Positions 33,659-45,276 of a DNA stretch of 64,000 nt are shown piece by piece. The position numbers and the translations under genes are program-made. Within the stretch, counting starts at the first letter, position 1; each line of letters begins with the position of its first letter. Below the pieces are notes generated by a model. It was not told the origin of the DNA and did no database searches. It saw nothing but the letters and a program-made list of their open reading frames with translations. The DNA comes from Conoideocrella luteorostrata. Lineage: Eukaryota > Ascomycota > Sordariomycetes > Hypocreales > Clavicipitaceae. Where the stretch lies: positions 404,927-468,926 of the forward strand of contig JASWJB010000002.1 in assembly GCA_032433595.1 (NCBI GenBank), given 5' to 3'.

Positions 33659-35600
33659 CTAACAATCATTTGACAGTCTATGAATGGTCTTCTCGTAGGC
33701 AGCTACGATGGCATTGTGGAGTTGATCGGGGCTTTCTGCAGGTGTTCCAATATTTATGCCTTCATCCTCATCTAATGGAAAGAGGATCTTCCTGATCCTC
33801 AGACAGAGAGACTTTACAATGTCGAAAGTTTCTGGGAACCCGTCCATAACTTCTTTAGTACCACGAACGCTCATGTAATACTCTTTGACTCGCGCAATAT
33901 CCTCGAAACTTCCAACCTCCCATTTTCGCAAAATGCTGTCCCTGGGTGGCACCTCCTTGCCACCAAACCAGTTGACCCATGAGCACCGTGCACACACCCA
34001 GAGCAGAACGTAGAAGAATGACTCAAGGTCATGACGGTAGGTGTGATTAGCCTGCTGCAGCACTTCGATGGCCATAAACTGCATCGTGCCAGTCTGGTGT
34101 CGCGCCCCGCTTGGATCAGTGTCCCTAACCTTGGCCAGATCGAGGTCGATCAGCATGCCTCTGAAGCCGTCAGGTGCCTTCTCATCCGTAATAATGATGT
34201 TATTCGATGAAATATCGCTGTGTACGATGTTACCAACGGTGTAGAGGGACTCGTGCGCTCTGATCGCATCCCGAAGCGCCTCAAGCAGCTCTTTGATTGA
34301 GGTGAACTTGCCAATGACTCGACCGGCTCGTGAGACAACGAGGCAAGAATAGATCCGGTTCTCAAAGGTATCCTCGGGAGTTGAAGTGTACGGGCTCGAC
34401 TTGGCTTTGTCGTTGGACAGCAGCTTATCGACCTGATGGATCAGTTTTGACTTCTGGCTGTTAGACCGCGACCTCTTAGATCGGGACGTGCCGTCAGACG
34501 ACGATTTGCGCTTAAGGCTTAATCTGTTAATGCTCTCTGAGTCGGCCGCTGGCGTGTCCTTAGAGTTGATGGGCGCTATGTCGTGTGACGACGCCTCCTC
34601 AAAAGTCTTGAAACCTGTGAGGTTTTGGAAACACCAGTCCTTTCCGCATATCTGTAATCGTGGTAATTTGGTGATAGGCCTCAACTCTCGCCCCTCCCTC
34701 AACACCTCTTGCCGCCGCTAGCTCAAGATGTTCTGCTTCTGGCTTCCGCTTATCCGACGCCCACGAGAGCTTAGCAACATGGCCATTTCGGGTTCGATAG
34801 AAAGTAGTCCTTCGACATACGACAGCTCGTTGTCGAACCAACAACTCCTTCAGCTGGATCCTTGCCTCTTTGCCGCTCTTATCCCTGAAGGTAGCATAGC
34901 GATGACCTTTCTTTCGCTCGATCAACGTGTCTAGGCCCATCATCTCATCGTCCATGGTAGCGTATCCAACGAGAGCCCGCGCAAACTTGTCCGGCTGCGC
35001 GTGGATATCGAACAACCCGGAGCTTTATAGTCCAGACCGGTCGGAAACCCACAGCTCCATCTTATAAGCGCAGAGAGAAAAAGCGTGGACGAAACGGCAC
35101 GTCGGCTGATCAGCGAAGACACCTCGCACATATCGTGTAAGCTGAAGGAGGGTTGCCTTGAACTTGCCGACAGTCTTCTTTTTCTCTCCGATGACAAGGA
35201 CATCCTTATAATAGAACGTATCATTATCTTTCTTGGCCGGCCGTTGGAAGAAAAGGTCCATCTGGCCTTTTCGTTCCTTCAACTGATTGGCGGTTCTAGT
35301 AGTATGCAGCTTGTCTGGCGTATCATTTGAGCAGCTCTCTTCCAATGACCGTTGCCAAACCCAGACCGGTTTTTCGTCGGGATCAGACGGGAAGTCCCTC
35401 CATTTCTTCCCGTCATGGGCCCCCAACATATCTTTCAGCATCCGCTTCTTTTCCTTACACCAGCTCGTGGAGCCGACAAGCCATACTGAAACACAGGACC
35501 TTGACTGGTGTTGACATTTTCCAGGAGCGCCGTAATGGCGAGCGAGGAACGTCCGTAAAAATGCAGCAACCGTCCAAGACCACCATAATTCGGGACTCAA
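33659..35600 (-). pseudogene. FunK1-type protein kinase, broken
   Basis: Three pieces read as one fungal FunK1 kinase-like protein. The first is 35028-35600 (VIGEKKKTVGKFKATLLQ, FVHAFSLCAYKMELWVSDRSG). After an in-frame TAA at 35025-35027, where Tyr-Ser is usual, comes 34602-35024 (FDIHAQPDKFARALVGYATM, GHVAKLSWAS). After a frame change at about 34600-34640 comes the kinase core to 33659: catalytic-loop-like HSDISSNNIIITD, GMLIDLDLAK in place of DFG, GTMQFMAIEVL, and YRHDLESFFYVLLWV. This family is expanded in moulds and mushrooms and is often pseudogenised. The usual catalytic HxD is HSD here. Its start is uncertain because the first 40 residues look unlike the family. Confidence 0.82.
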
Positions 35601-36245
35601 ATGTCGCCCAGCAAAATTAGATGGTCGGTCAATTAGTGCTCATGATGCCACCGGTTTCGATGCAACGTGGCGAAAGGAAAGCACGGAGGTGATATACGCA
35701 TACAACAACTGTGAGGAAGTGTTCCAGAGCAATGTGCTGAATACTTTCAATAGCAGCTGTTTTTGGCATCACATGGAAATCCAAATTACAGGAGAGTCGG
35801 AGGAATGAAAGGGAAGGAAACAAACTTTGCTCAAGAGCTGCCAGACGGGGTTTATCGGACTTATTGCCATATTCATCGCGAGGTCCAAATTTCTTGGACA
35901 ACTCTGGGAATGGGTGGTGTTGTATCCCGCCAGCCAACTGCCGCCGTTCGCCCCAGCCCTTGGCAAAAGCGGACACCTAGTAACAACCCATTAGGTGCAC
36001 AGTTCACGCAATCTTGGCATGCAAAATCCCGAAATGACGCGAACCCGGGACGCAGCGCTCGAGCCGACCCGTATGGATGACCTCATCGAAATTCACGTCA
36101 AGCCTACAAATCGAAACCAGAATGACCTCGAGAGCCTACTTAATCCTCTACGATCATTCCAGCCATTTTCTCCGGCGCACCCTGCAAGGCTACGACCTAG
36201 CCAGAGGAAGTATCGTCGCCCGCCGACATTGCCAAAGCCACAGCC
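35601..36245. other. intergenic, no gene seen
   Basis: Frames on both strands are short and unrelated to the chromate transporter's missing N-terminus, which would be expected here if the gene were whole. Confidence 0.5.
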
Positions 36246-36296
36246 ATCGCAGCCGCAATGACCGCAAAGCACAGCTGTGGTCATTGCGGCTGCGAT
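36246..36296. repeat. perfect 18-bp inverted repeat (hairpin) at transporter breakpoint
   Basis: Arms 36246-36263 and 36279-36296 are exact reverse complements, with a 15-base loop. The right arm is the first recognisable coding sequence of the truncated chromate transporter; the left arm repeats it backwards, and a TGA at 36259 closes the frame. Confidence 0.85.
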
Positions 36297-37700
36297 CCAA
36301 CGCGTGTTCTCCGTCTATCAGATCCTCCCCGGTCCTGAAGCTGCCGAGTTATGTATATTCTTCGGCTGCTTGTCAGCAGGCAGGATAGGTGGGATCATTG
36401 CCGGCATAGCGTTCATCCTGCCCGGGTTCATTCTGATGCTCCTGGCCAGCTATCTCTATTCGTTGGCAGGTTTGGAGAACAAGTACTTTAATGCATCGTT
36501 TCGGGCTTTACAGCCTATCGTTGCGGCTATGGTAAGGGTTCAAATTCAACATCTAAAAGAATGCTTTGGGTCGTCTGATTCTGACGCTGAATCTAGATTA
36601 TACGCGCAACCCATAAAATTGCAGATCACTCTGTGAGGAATCACGACACGAAGAAAATTGATCCGTTTCTCGTTATCGCAGCTATTTGCACAGCAATCAA
36701 TGGGGCACTCCGCATAAACATGTTAGTATTCCCGCTCCATCGACGTGAAGGAAACCAAAGAGTGGTTGCAGCTTTAGCCTTTGCAAGCCCAACTCAATTT
36801 TGAGGCTGTTGGTGAGTAGGCTGACTCAACTACCCTACCTTAGTTTCATCTCCCTCGGCCTCTACGGCATTATATACACCTTGATCTCCCGCCGCCTCTG
36901 GATCCCCGCGGCTGCGCTCTTCATCTTACAATACGCCGGCTACGCACTCTACGTCGTCTTTCGTGGCGTGCCATCGCCTGTGTCATTAGCCCTAGGTATC
37001 GCCCGGACACCTTCGCTAATTAACCTCTTTGTGCTGGGTCTGGTGGCTGGCACGCTCTCATTTGGCGGCGCGTACACCGCCATCCCGTTTGTGCAGGTCG
37101 AGGCTGTTCTAATGGGGTTATGGCTCCCGCAGAGCGTGTTTATCGATGGGATTGCCATTGGGAATATCTTGCCAGCACCGCTAGTTATTTTTGCAACCTT
37201 TGTGGGTTTCCAGGGCGCCTACACTGATGGGTCAGTTGGCAACGCGTTTGCTGGTGCAATTATTATTACGCTGGGGATGTTCTTTCCCTGTTTCCTTTTT
37301 ACTATTGCTGGCCATGAATTGTTAGAGAAATTAGTGCGGAATAAGGTCAGAGGTCACCCAGCTCCCTCAGCTCTGTCGACAAGTGTGCTTATAGTCTCAC
37401 TAACTATTATCTTCTGGCAAATAGTTCCTCGCCAGCTTCTTCGATGGGCTGTGCGGCTCAGTTATTGGTGTCATAGCCATCATTGCGGTGCAGATTCTCA
37501 AAGCCAGTATCGAAGGCCCCCTTGTCAAGATAAAAAATCAACCCGTTGGTGAGGCAATTGCTGCAACTGCGCAAGTCGGACCGGCGGCAGCTTTGTACAT
37601 GCTAGCCCTAGCCGTTCTCTACAAATTTACCAACAAGTACACAGCGCTCCTGTTAGTCATCATGGGTGCTGTCGCGGGGCAATTTCTCTTTATAGATTAG
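36277..37700 (+). pseudogene. chromate ion transporter (CHR/ChrA family), 5'-truncated
   Basis: Four exons can be traced: to 36531, 36597-36721, 36844-37345 and 37425-37700. All three introns (donors GTAAGG, GTTAGT, GTCAGA) keep frame. The product has the two homologous CHR halves: QILPGPEAAEL ... GFILMLLASYLYSLAGL in the first and LSFGGAYTAIPFVQVEAVLMG ... IGNILPAPLVIFATFVGFQG in the second, then the terminal hydrophobic pairs ending GQFLFID. About 50-60 N-terminal residues with the GFxxFGGP motif are missing; the frame is closed by a TGA and has no ATG before 36436. CHR proteins export chromate or take up sulfate-like anions at the plasma membrane. Apart from the 5' end there is no lesion, so truncation looks recent. 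A start at the internal Met (36436) would remove part of TM1. Confidence 0.83.
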
Positions 37701-40700
37701 AGTTGGTGACAGAGAAGCCTAATGTACCCGTTACGGTTAGCCGCAGGTCACAAACACGGCTCCAGTCGACTCCAGTCGGCTAGTTATACAAATATTTTTT
37801 TCTTCCTGATAGCACAGGTGGTCGAGTAATGTGTGTTTGCCCTATGGCCTGTAGCTGGCGGCGACGAATGGCCTTGACGGCGATTTTGCGAGGACGGGGC
37901 TGTCTGAGCAATATGCTCTTTAAGAAGTTGATTAAGAAATATTTATTATACAGCCCTATGGAGCACTTTCAATATGAATCTCAGTCCCGCTGGGAAGCAC
38001 AGAATAATATCTAAGTGACAGCCTGCCAAGCCTTCGAAGTGGCCGACGGTGTCGGTGAGACAAGCCAAGTCCCTGCTAAAGGCACACATTCGCAAACGCA
38101 ACGGGTTGAAAGGCCCAGAAAAGGAAGACGCGATACCTAAATTAACAATCGAACTGTGTGTCCGCTGACTAGTCTGATGTAAAACATGGCAGCTGCACAG
38201 GTCACTGAGGATGCGGGCAGATATTGTGGCCCGTGTACGGCTAGATACCTCTCAGACTAATGGCTATCTCGCTTCTGGCGAGCATCTGTTGGTCGGTTGC
38301 TACCAGAAACGGGGCATTGTACGCTTGTTGGCGCGCGGAAGGTCTTTTCGTCCCTTGCGCCGAGAACGTGTCCAAGAAACCATCTTACAACCAGTCTGTT
38401 ACGCTCAAGTGGTGTTGGGGCATCCTGGTCCGTCGCTCCGTATGCAACTGATTTTTGAGAACACGCAACAACCACATAATTTCATAATATAGCTATCCCA
38501 TGAAGCCGGTGAGCTGCCAGTCGTCGATCCCCTACCATACTCAGACCACATGAGGCCTCCAAACTATGCTGTGAGTCTTGCAGCTTGCGCGATTGACTTC
38601 GGACTGAAGCACGAGAAGCGACAACGGCTGCAGGCGAATTGGGTGATGCCTACTCTCAGCACCAATAGTGAGGCGAGTGATGAACGTCCTAGCAGAAATC
38701 CACCAATAGCGATTGAAACGAGATGTGCTCAAGGCCAGATCAGTTGTTGACTCGTTAATAAACTACCACCCTAGCTGCAGCTCGCTCAAAAGCCAACAAC
38801 AGACTTGCATATTGTTTTACAGTTTGACAGCAACATCTGCACCAATACATGCGTCAATATGCAGTCGAACCAAGCGCTAATATGTCTCTGCGGTGGGTTT
38901 GTTCTCGTTCATGTTAGCCTCTCCTATATCTCCTCGGTTTTCTTAGACGAGGGGCTACAAGAGCTCATCCAACGCGCAGAGGCGTTGGCACTCTGGAGGT
39001 GCCAGGAACACTGACCCCAGGAGTGCTGACCCTAGGAGCACAGATCCGATCGCCCCGTGGCGGGAGCTCAATTCTCCGACCCCCTGGTCATAACCAATAC
39101 CAATTACTCTCTAGTCGCATTGCGTAGTTTTGACCTAACCAGTAAGGTCTTGCCATCAGCTTCCCATTGCAGAATCTGCTGCAGTAGAATAGCGCAAACC
39201 AAATAAAATAAAATAAAAACCCACATGCCCTGTTGTGGGCATTACTTCTGCCGACAATGAAACAGTTGTAATTATTGTCACAATATTCAGCAAAAGGTGA
39301 AGCTCCACAGTAATAGCATGAATAATGTAATGCATTTTATATAGCCTGTGACAAATATATTTCAATTACTAGACTGAAGCCAAGCAAAAATTTCAATCAA
39401 TATACAGCAGAGTAGGTAAGTGTAGGAAGCACAGGGCTTCGGGAGACGAGGGCATCGATACCGGAAGGTGAAGCAAGACAATGTGCAAACAATTCAATTC
39501 ATTTGAACATGACCGTCTAAGAAAGAAGAACAAAAAGAGGAATGCCCCCGAGAGCGCCGTATAAAAGGGGCGCGCTATGGTGGCCACGTGATCTTGTCCG
39601 CAATTGCTCGTACGCTTGACGAGGGATTCCAACAGTAAGACCTATCTATATCCAGGATTGTTCAAAACCCACTGTGACTACGTAACTCCTGCGGTTCTTT
39701 ACTTACGACCGCGAGGCTCTAAGGGTGACGCCCTGAACACGGGCAACATGATTCCGAAAATGGTCTAAGCTTCTCAACTTCAAATCAGCATCCGTGCACT
39801 TCGGGTGGTTGCACACGATAAGGTTATCAAGGCTCTCAATAGTACCCAGGTGCATCTTAATCAAAGATCCCGAATTCTCAATGTGCACATGGAGTTGTCA
39901 CGACGGCGCTGGTCAACTTCAAACCTGCAAATCTTGTAACAAGAAGTGTTTGAGCATTTCCGGGCTTTTTAGTACAAACAGGATATAGTCTTCTATCCAT
40001 TTAATACCAAAGGTCGTTACAGTCTCTGCAAATAAATAATAGAGCGTCTCAAGATACTGTTAGTGCTAGGCTGCAAAAGCCACGACGTAAAATTCGATCA
40101 ATTCCTAATGTACAACCCTTCTTCTTGGTATGTCACAATGACTGGCTTTCATGAAACCTGAAGACTTCCCTATAACCAATATACCACAAAAGCCATGCTT
40201 GATAGGCCGGCGTTAAGAGAGCAAGAACGGCAGAGAGATGAGGACGGTTGAGATTCATGATGCTATTTCAATAAGTTTGCAATAGATAAAGTTGCCCAGA
40301 TAACGATACCATACCTATAAATATGCTTAAAATACAGATATCCATACTGTTGGTTTCAATATTGCTAAGACGTAGCGCTCGATCATTAAATGATGCCAAA
40401 ACTCGTCTACACCAATCCTGCATATCGGAGGTTGAAAAACATTGCGCAGTCGGTCCTCCAGACAGAATATTGCAAATCTGTGCTATCCGAAGATTATAGT
40501 ATTTTCACGAAATAGAACCCTCGTAGGCCGCAACATTACGCGGTATACATAAATTATAGGAAGCAAACCATCACAGCGCGATGCATCAAAAGTTGGCACG
40601 TTAATATTCCAGTGCTGAGAATCACGATTTACTACCCGTGCGTGACATGTCTAGCAGAGTTTATTGCGGGAAATCTTCCAGGTTCCCTGATATCTGCGTT

Positions 40701-43138
40701 GGCAGGCGTCAGATTCTAGCACCGCCGGATGATGCTCAGCCAGGGTCAAGCAGCGGAAGCTGTCGAAACCCATAATTTCTTCACCTTCGGATTTACTTTC
40801 TTCATAAAGTGTGCCTTCAACAGCCATCAACACTCAGGGAGGGGGTATTAACCGGTATGTAATGTCACAGCCTCTGTAATGTATTCCCCAGCTGGGCTGG
40901 AACGGCCAATCCAAAACCAAGAACGGTCCTCATGACTGTTACTACTGATTTACTGGGCTGTCATCATCCGCAAGCTCCTCTAAAGCAAGAACAGATTGAA
41001 AGCACTAAATGTTTGTCATTGCGTCAACTAACACAGCGCTTAGAATAAGGCGAGCTTCTATCATCAACCGACCGAGGAACTTATTATGACGGTAACCTTG
41101 GCCAATACAACTTTGGACTGTTCGGAGGGCAATTAAATCCCATCTTCTCGACTGTTGGTGTTGTAATCCACTGCGTTTCTGACACCTCACATCTGCACTA
41201 CTATTCTTCAGTCCGACGTGCAACGTCGCATCGACTCGCCAGCTGGTGAAACTGCGTTTCCCTCGCATGATCCCGTTCCACTATGTGTCTTCAGCCAGTG
41301 TGACGCTGTTCAACAATCTAAGTTACTCGTCTCCTAAGGCGACCGGCATCCATCATCTGATGACCAACATGGCTGCATATGTGGTAGATGGACGTCAGAG
41401 CTCTTCGTTCAGCAGGTCAGCGCCGATCATGGCTTAAAGGTCCGGACACCGTCCCTCAACAATATTCCGTCAAGGAGATGACGCTATCTCTGAGACGTCA
41501 AAATACGATTGGGGTCAAGGAGAGCAATCTCAGAGCGCAACTTACTGTAGACCCGAAGATCTACAAGCAATAGATATCTTCTCTTTGTTTAAGCAAAATA
41601 CTGAACTCGACTAATTCTAGCCACCATGTGTAAATTGCTCGAATGCTGACCCCAGTTCGAGATCTTCTAGTTGATCTGCAGGAGGCCGTAGAGTAAGCTT
41701 ATATAGATTATGCGGGGGTTTGAAGCAGAAAGAGACAGCCTAGTTCCACCTGGTAGCAATAGAGCAATCTTGGCTATAAGTCGTGGCAGCGCGATCGCTC
41801 GGGCTCGAAGGCAGAGCTATGACGCAAAGAAGATTTCCACTTCTCCGCCAAATACTCTATACTCCAATGTGCTGCCGATCGTAATGGAGTCTATCACCAG
41901 ATCATACAGTTCATTGCAGTTGTCCGAATCCTCTTCACTTGCTACGGTCGGATTGAGAACAGTACCAGAAGTCCCGGGAATTGCATAGCTGAAAGTCGAG
42001 TCTCTGAGGCATAGCTAAGCCCGCAGACGCTAATTTCCCAAAGATACACACAACCGCAAACATGTCTGAAGGGTAACAAGTTAATCCGAAATCCGACATC
42101 AGGAAACGTGCGCCTGCTAGAAGCTCTTCATGTGCTGCTTCATGGGCTGTCAAACGCAATTAATGAGCTCAATCCTTCTCTCTTATTGCATAAGCAGGGC
42201 TTACTGCCAGTACACCACGACGTTTATATCTTTGACAGCAATTCAACTCAACCATGAGTTTAGGTGTGGCTGACAGGGCTGAATCAGTACTGCCGCACTA
42301 TGTAGAGCGCGACGTTCGTATCTTTCGTATCCGTGGACGCGAAGCTCCCCTGCCGCATTCTACAGACAGGGCTCCAGTCATATTTTGCAACACAAACATA
42401 TTTCAGGAGCTCAGATGGGGTTGGTTCAATTGGACGTCATAGCGTGGATTCCGTACCCGATTATCCACCACGGGAGCACCCTTGTTGAGGAGCGGCCCTA
42501 CGATAGACCTTGGCTTGACCTCCCTCGCAGTCGTTACCATAATTCCCATCGGGCGTAGTTACGTCCAAGCCAAAACCAAGCTTGCCAGCTCGAATACGCA
42601 CAAAGCGAACCAATCACGCCCAGGTTGTGGGCGTCATCGTGTACTCCGTTAAGCCAAAGATGGACTCAAATGTAACCCCTGTTCCAGCCCCCCCCGGCCA
42701 CCCACGACAAGCGAGAAACCCTTTCTCAGCCCATGGAAGATCATATCCAGAAGCGACCTAATGAGGTGGCCACCATAACGCCTAGGTTTATGCCGATTCT
42801 ATTCCTCCGCCTTACTATTGAGCCTCAGTTATTTCTCACACACGAGCGGAGCGGGGGCCGAAATCGAGGCACCTGTGCGATGTGGCGACCTGAAGCTCCA
42901 ATTCAGCCTTAAGGCCCTTTCCGTTACTTTTCATCTAGAACTGAGACGGGAAGACTATTTCCAGTCGGGGGTGGGCAGGGCTCTCATCGTAGACTGCTGA
43001 TCTCCTTAACCTAAGACCCGACGATCTTTGTCAAATGTTTGATCTTTCTTTCTTACAACTTCGCGACTCGGTCACAGTTTTTCCACCCTCTTGACTAGTC
43101 TCGCCTTTTGAGTCGTGCGCTGAAGGACAAATCGCAAC
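37701..43138. other. gene-poor block, about 5.4 kb
   Basis: No frame above about 95 codons and no recognisable domain except the zinc-finger scrap at 39703-39888. An AAAAT microsatellite lies at about 39198-39218. I see no RNA gene. Confidence 0.5.
39703..39888 (-). pseudogene. C2H2-like zinc-finger scrap, FluG-domain-protein type
   Basis: VCNHPKC followed after 10 residues by SLDHFRNHVARVQGVTLR resembles the finger at the end of fungal FluG-domain proteins (C-X4-C ... H-X4-H). The final His is Gln here, and no flanking domain is found. The similarity is short and remembered, so this is tentative. Confidence 0.33.
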
Positions 43139-44181
43139 ATGACCAGCTATCCATACCAGCACAGCAATAATGAGCGCGACCATGGCGACCATGCCCCCGA
43201 GGCAGTCGACATGTTGTCTCCCATGACGCCACTGACCAACCTAGAGAGCGAGCTGCAAAGCAAGTACCAGTCATCGCACCATGCTGAACATGCCCATTCT
43301 CCCGTGGCCAGTACCGATAAAGAAGTTGTTACTCTGGAGCACGAGAATGCGCTCAAGCACGTTGTTCCCATGGAGCTGAATTCTGCATACCCGGAGACAA
43401 CTACGACAACGAGTCCTCGGACACCGTCGACCGCGACAGCCCAGCACGCCAAGTCCTTGTCAGACGATGCGCCGGAGGCGTTACCTGCACCAAATGGCGG
43501 GGGGGGACAGAAGAAGAAGAAGATCCTCGGAATGAATCGCACCGTGTTCCTGGTTTTGGTGGTGGTCATTGTGGTGATTATCGCGGCCGGCGTTGGAGGT
43601 GGCGTTGGTGGCGCGGTTGCGTCCTCGAAGAAATCAGACGCCACTCCCGCAACGACCAGCGGCATATCGTCAAGGTAAGTTGTGCATATGGATCCGAATC
43701 GACTCCGAAGCATGCATAAACTTGAATGGCTGGCTAAATTTGACTCCTCGATAGTTCGTCAGCCCTACCACCGTCCTCATCGTCTAATCCCACGCCATCC
43801 TCCACCAAATCCACTTCCACGGCTAGTCCCTCTCAAACTGTCAGCTTTCTCAACAATCAGACGTGGCCGGAGGGCTACGATTACGCATTTCAAGGTTGGT
43901 CAAGGGCCAACTTCACCGGCGCGGCCACCAAGATTGCCTCTGGTGACGGAGGCAAAAACGTAGGAACAGATTTTGAGTTTGACCTCCACAGCTACATCTG
44001 GATACCGAATATCGGCAATTGCTGTGTCAATTTCTGTACCAACAGCACCAGCCAAAGCTGGCTAGGCTATCGGTGCAATAAAACGAATAGAACTGAGGCG
44101 TCAGATCCCGTGGCACGGGCTTTCTTTTGGTGCGATAACAACCACACAGAAGCGACCGCCAGGGCAAAGGGGTGCTCATAG
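43139..44181 (+). CDS. single-pass membrane protein with Cys-rich ectodomain, unknown function
   Basis: Exons 43139-43674 and 43755-44181 are joined over an 80-bp intron (GTAAGT ... GATAG) and give 320 residues. Residues 1-125 are polar, Ser/Thr/His/Glu-rich and presumably cytosolic. They are followed by GGGGQKKKK, a TM helix (about 132-160, Val/Ile-rich then Gly-rich), a Ser/Thr/Pro stalk suited to O-glycosylation, and a C-terminal domain of about 110 residues with six cysteines (NCCVNFC, RCN, WCD, GCS) and several N-glycosylation sequons (NNQT, NFT, NST, NKT, NRT, NHT). The layout is type II (N-in, C-out) and resembles many Pezizomycotina cell-surface proteins without assigned function. The start has a good context (GCAACATG). 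I do not recognise the family. Confidence 0.75.
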
Positions 44182-45033
44182 GATACGGACTTGCTGTTGG
44201 TCTGCGTTGCAGATATTTATAATTCGTTATTTATTTATTCAGGCGTATTCATGTAAAGCGTCGTATTTAATGAGCAGTTTATTCAATATTTGAGAACCTG
44301 TACAGTATTTGGTCTCCCTTGTTTCGTTGCTCGATGGCTGGAGTAGCTCAGTCCATTTAGCACCACCCTCGTGTCGACGCCTGACTACCAGACTGTTTCT
44401 GTGTATGTGTGTTTCTTGTTTGTTTGCTTTTAGCCACAGACTCCCTTAGACCTTCAGTCAATTGCAAATCAGAGAATGATTTGGCTGCACTACTGAAGAC
44501 TCAACCTTCAAGCCACACGCCCAGTCGTTCGATCTCCAATTCCACTGGCAGACCTATAAGATGCCGGCCAGAGCTGTTTTATTCCAAGCAGGTAAAAGAG
44601 ACTGGTTGAACATATCAGTGTATTGACTTAGCAGCTAAACCTTTGTGCGATACTCGGGACTCCCCTGGTAGCCGAAACTAGTCTCCATTCAGAAGCAAGC
44701 AAAATGAGGCGGCAGTCACACAAACCTAAAGCAGAGAGTTTCTAGTGCGAGAGAAGAGTGAACGCTTCTTGTCACATCAGCCTGTAGATGATCATTCCAG
44801 ATAAAAATATTTCCAGAGTAAAACGTATCCCTATGCCGACAACTAGTTGAGTAATAATTTTGACTCTTCCGACTAAGCACATGGTTGTATCCAGCAGCCT
44901 CAGTCCTCATGCTAATCATACCCAGTCTCTCGCTTACTTCTCGTCATGGAAGCGTCCCTCCCGTTGTTCAAGTCAACTCTCTAACAGCGAATCTTCAATT
45001 CATTGACTTCCAAAGACAATGCACTGGTATACT
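44182..45033. other. intergenic, no gene seen
   Basis: It holds the 3' flank of the membrane protein and short frames only; no clear signals. Confidence 0.5.
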
Positions 45034-45276
45034 CTACCGCGCAGCATCGTTCGGTGGATTGAAGGCTGCTGGTCTACCAAAAGGACCTTCGTCCCCAACT
45101 ACTTCGCCGCTGGTTAAACTGGACGTCGAAGAGTCACTCTCACTGCCACTGTAACTATGGCTGTTTGATCCTGCTCTGACCCAGGCTAATAGTCGATAGA
45201 CGCCAAACCACACACAAGCACCAATCACCCCAAAGACGATCAGTACTATGCCAATAACATAGTTTTGCTGGACCAT
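45034..45276 (-). CDS. small single-TM protein, 80 aa, hypothetical
   Basis: The frame begins MVQQNYVIGIVLIVFGVIGA, a hydrophobic helix without charged residues, followed by YRLLAWVR and a Ser/Asp/Glu-rich tail ending in NPPNDAAR. The start has A at -3 and C at -1 (reverse strand ACCATGG, a strong context). The composition is much more protein-like than that of the surrounding frames, but there is no family assignment and the gene could be longer if spliced. Confidence 0.42.
   Translation of the reverse strand: MVQQNYVIGIVLIVFGVIGACVWFGVYRLLAWVRAGSNSHSYSGSESDSSTSSLTSGEVVGDEGPFGRPAAFNPPNDAAR

Noticed and set aside
33211..33795. Frame with ISYADDIAIE, like the YADD motif of reverse transcriptases
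   Set aside because: Only about a dozen residues fit; no other RT motif, no nuclease or RNase H, and the rest looks like chance sequence.
43147..43713. 188-codon open frame on the minus strand
   Set aside because: Antisense of the membrane protein exon; low-complexity Val/Thr/Pro composition without domain.
44340..44375. GTAGCTCAGT, as in a tRNA D-arm
   Set aside because: No acceptor stem, anticodon arm or T-arm with GTTCRANNC can be built around it.
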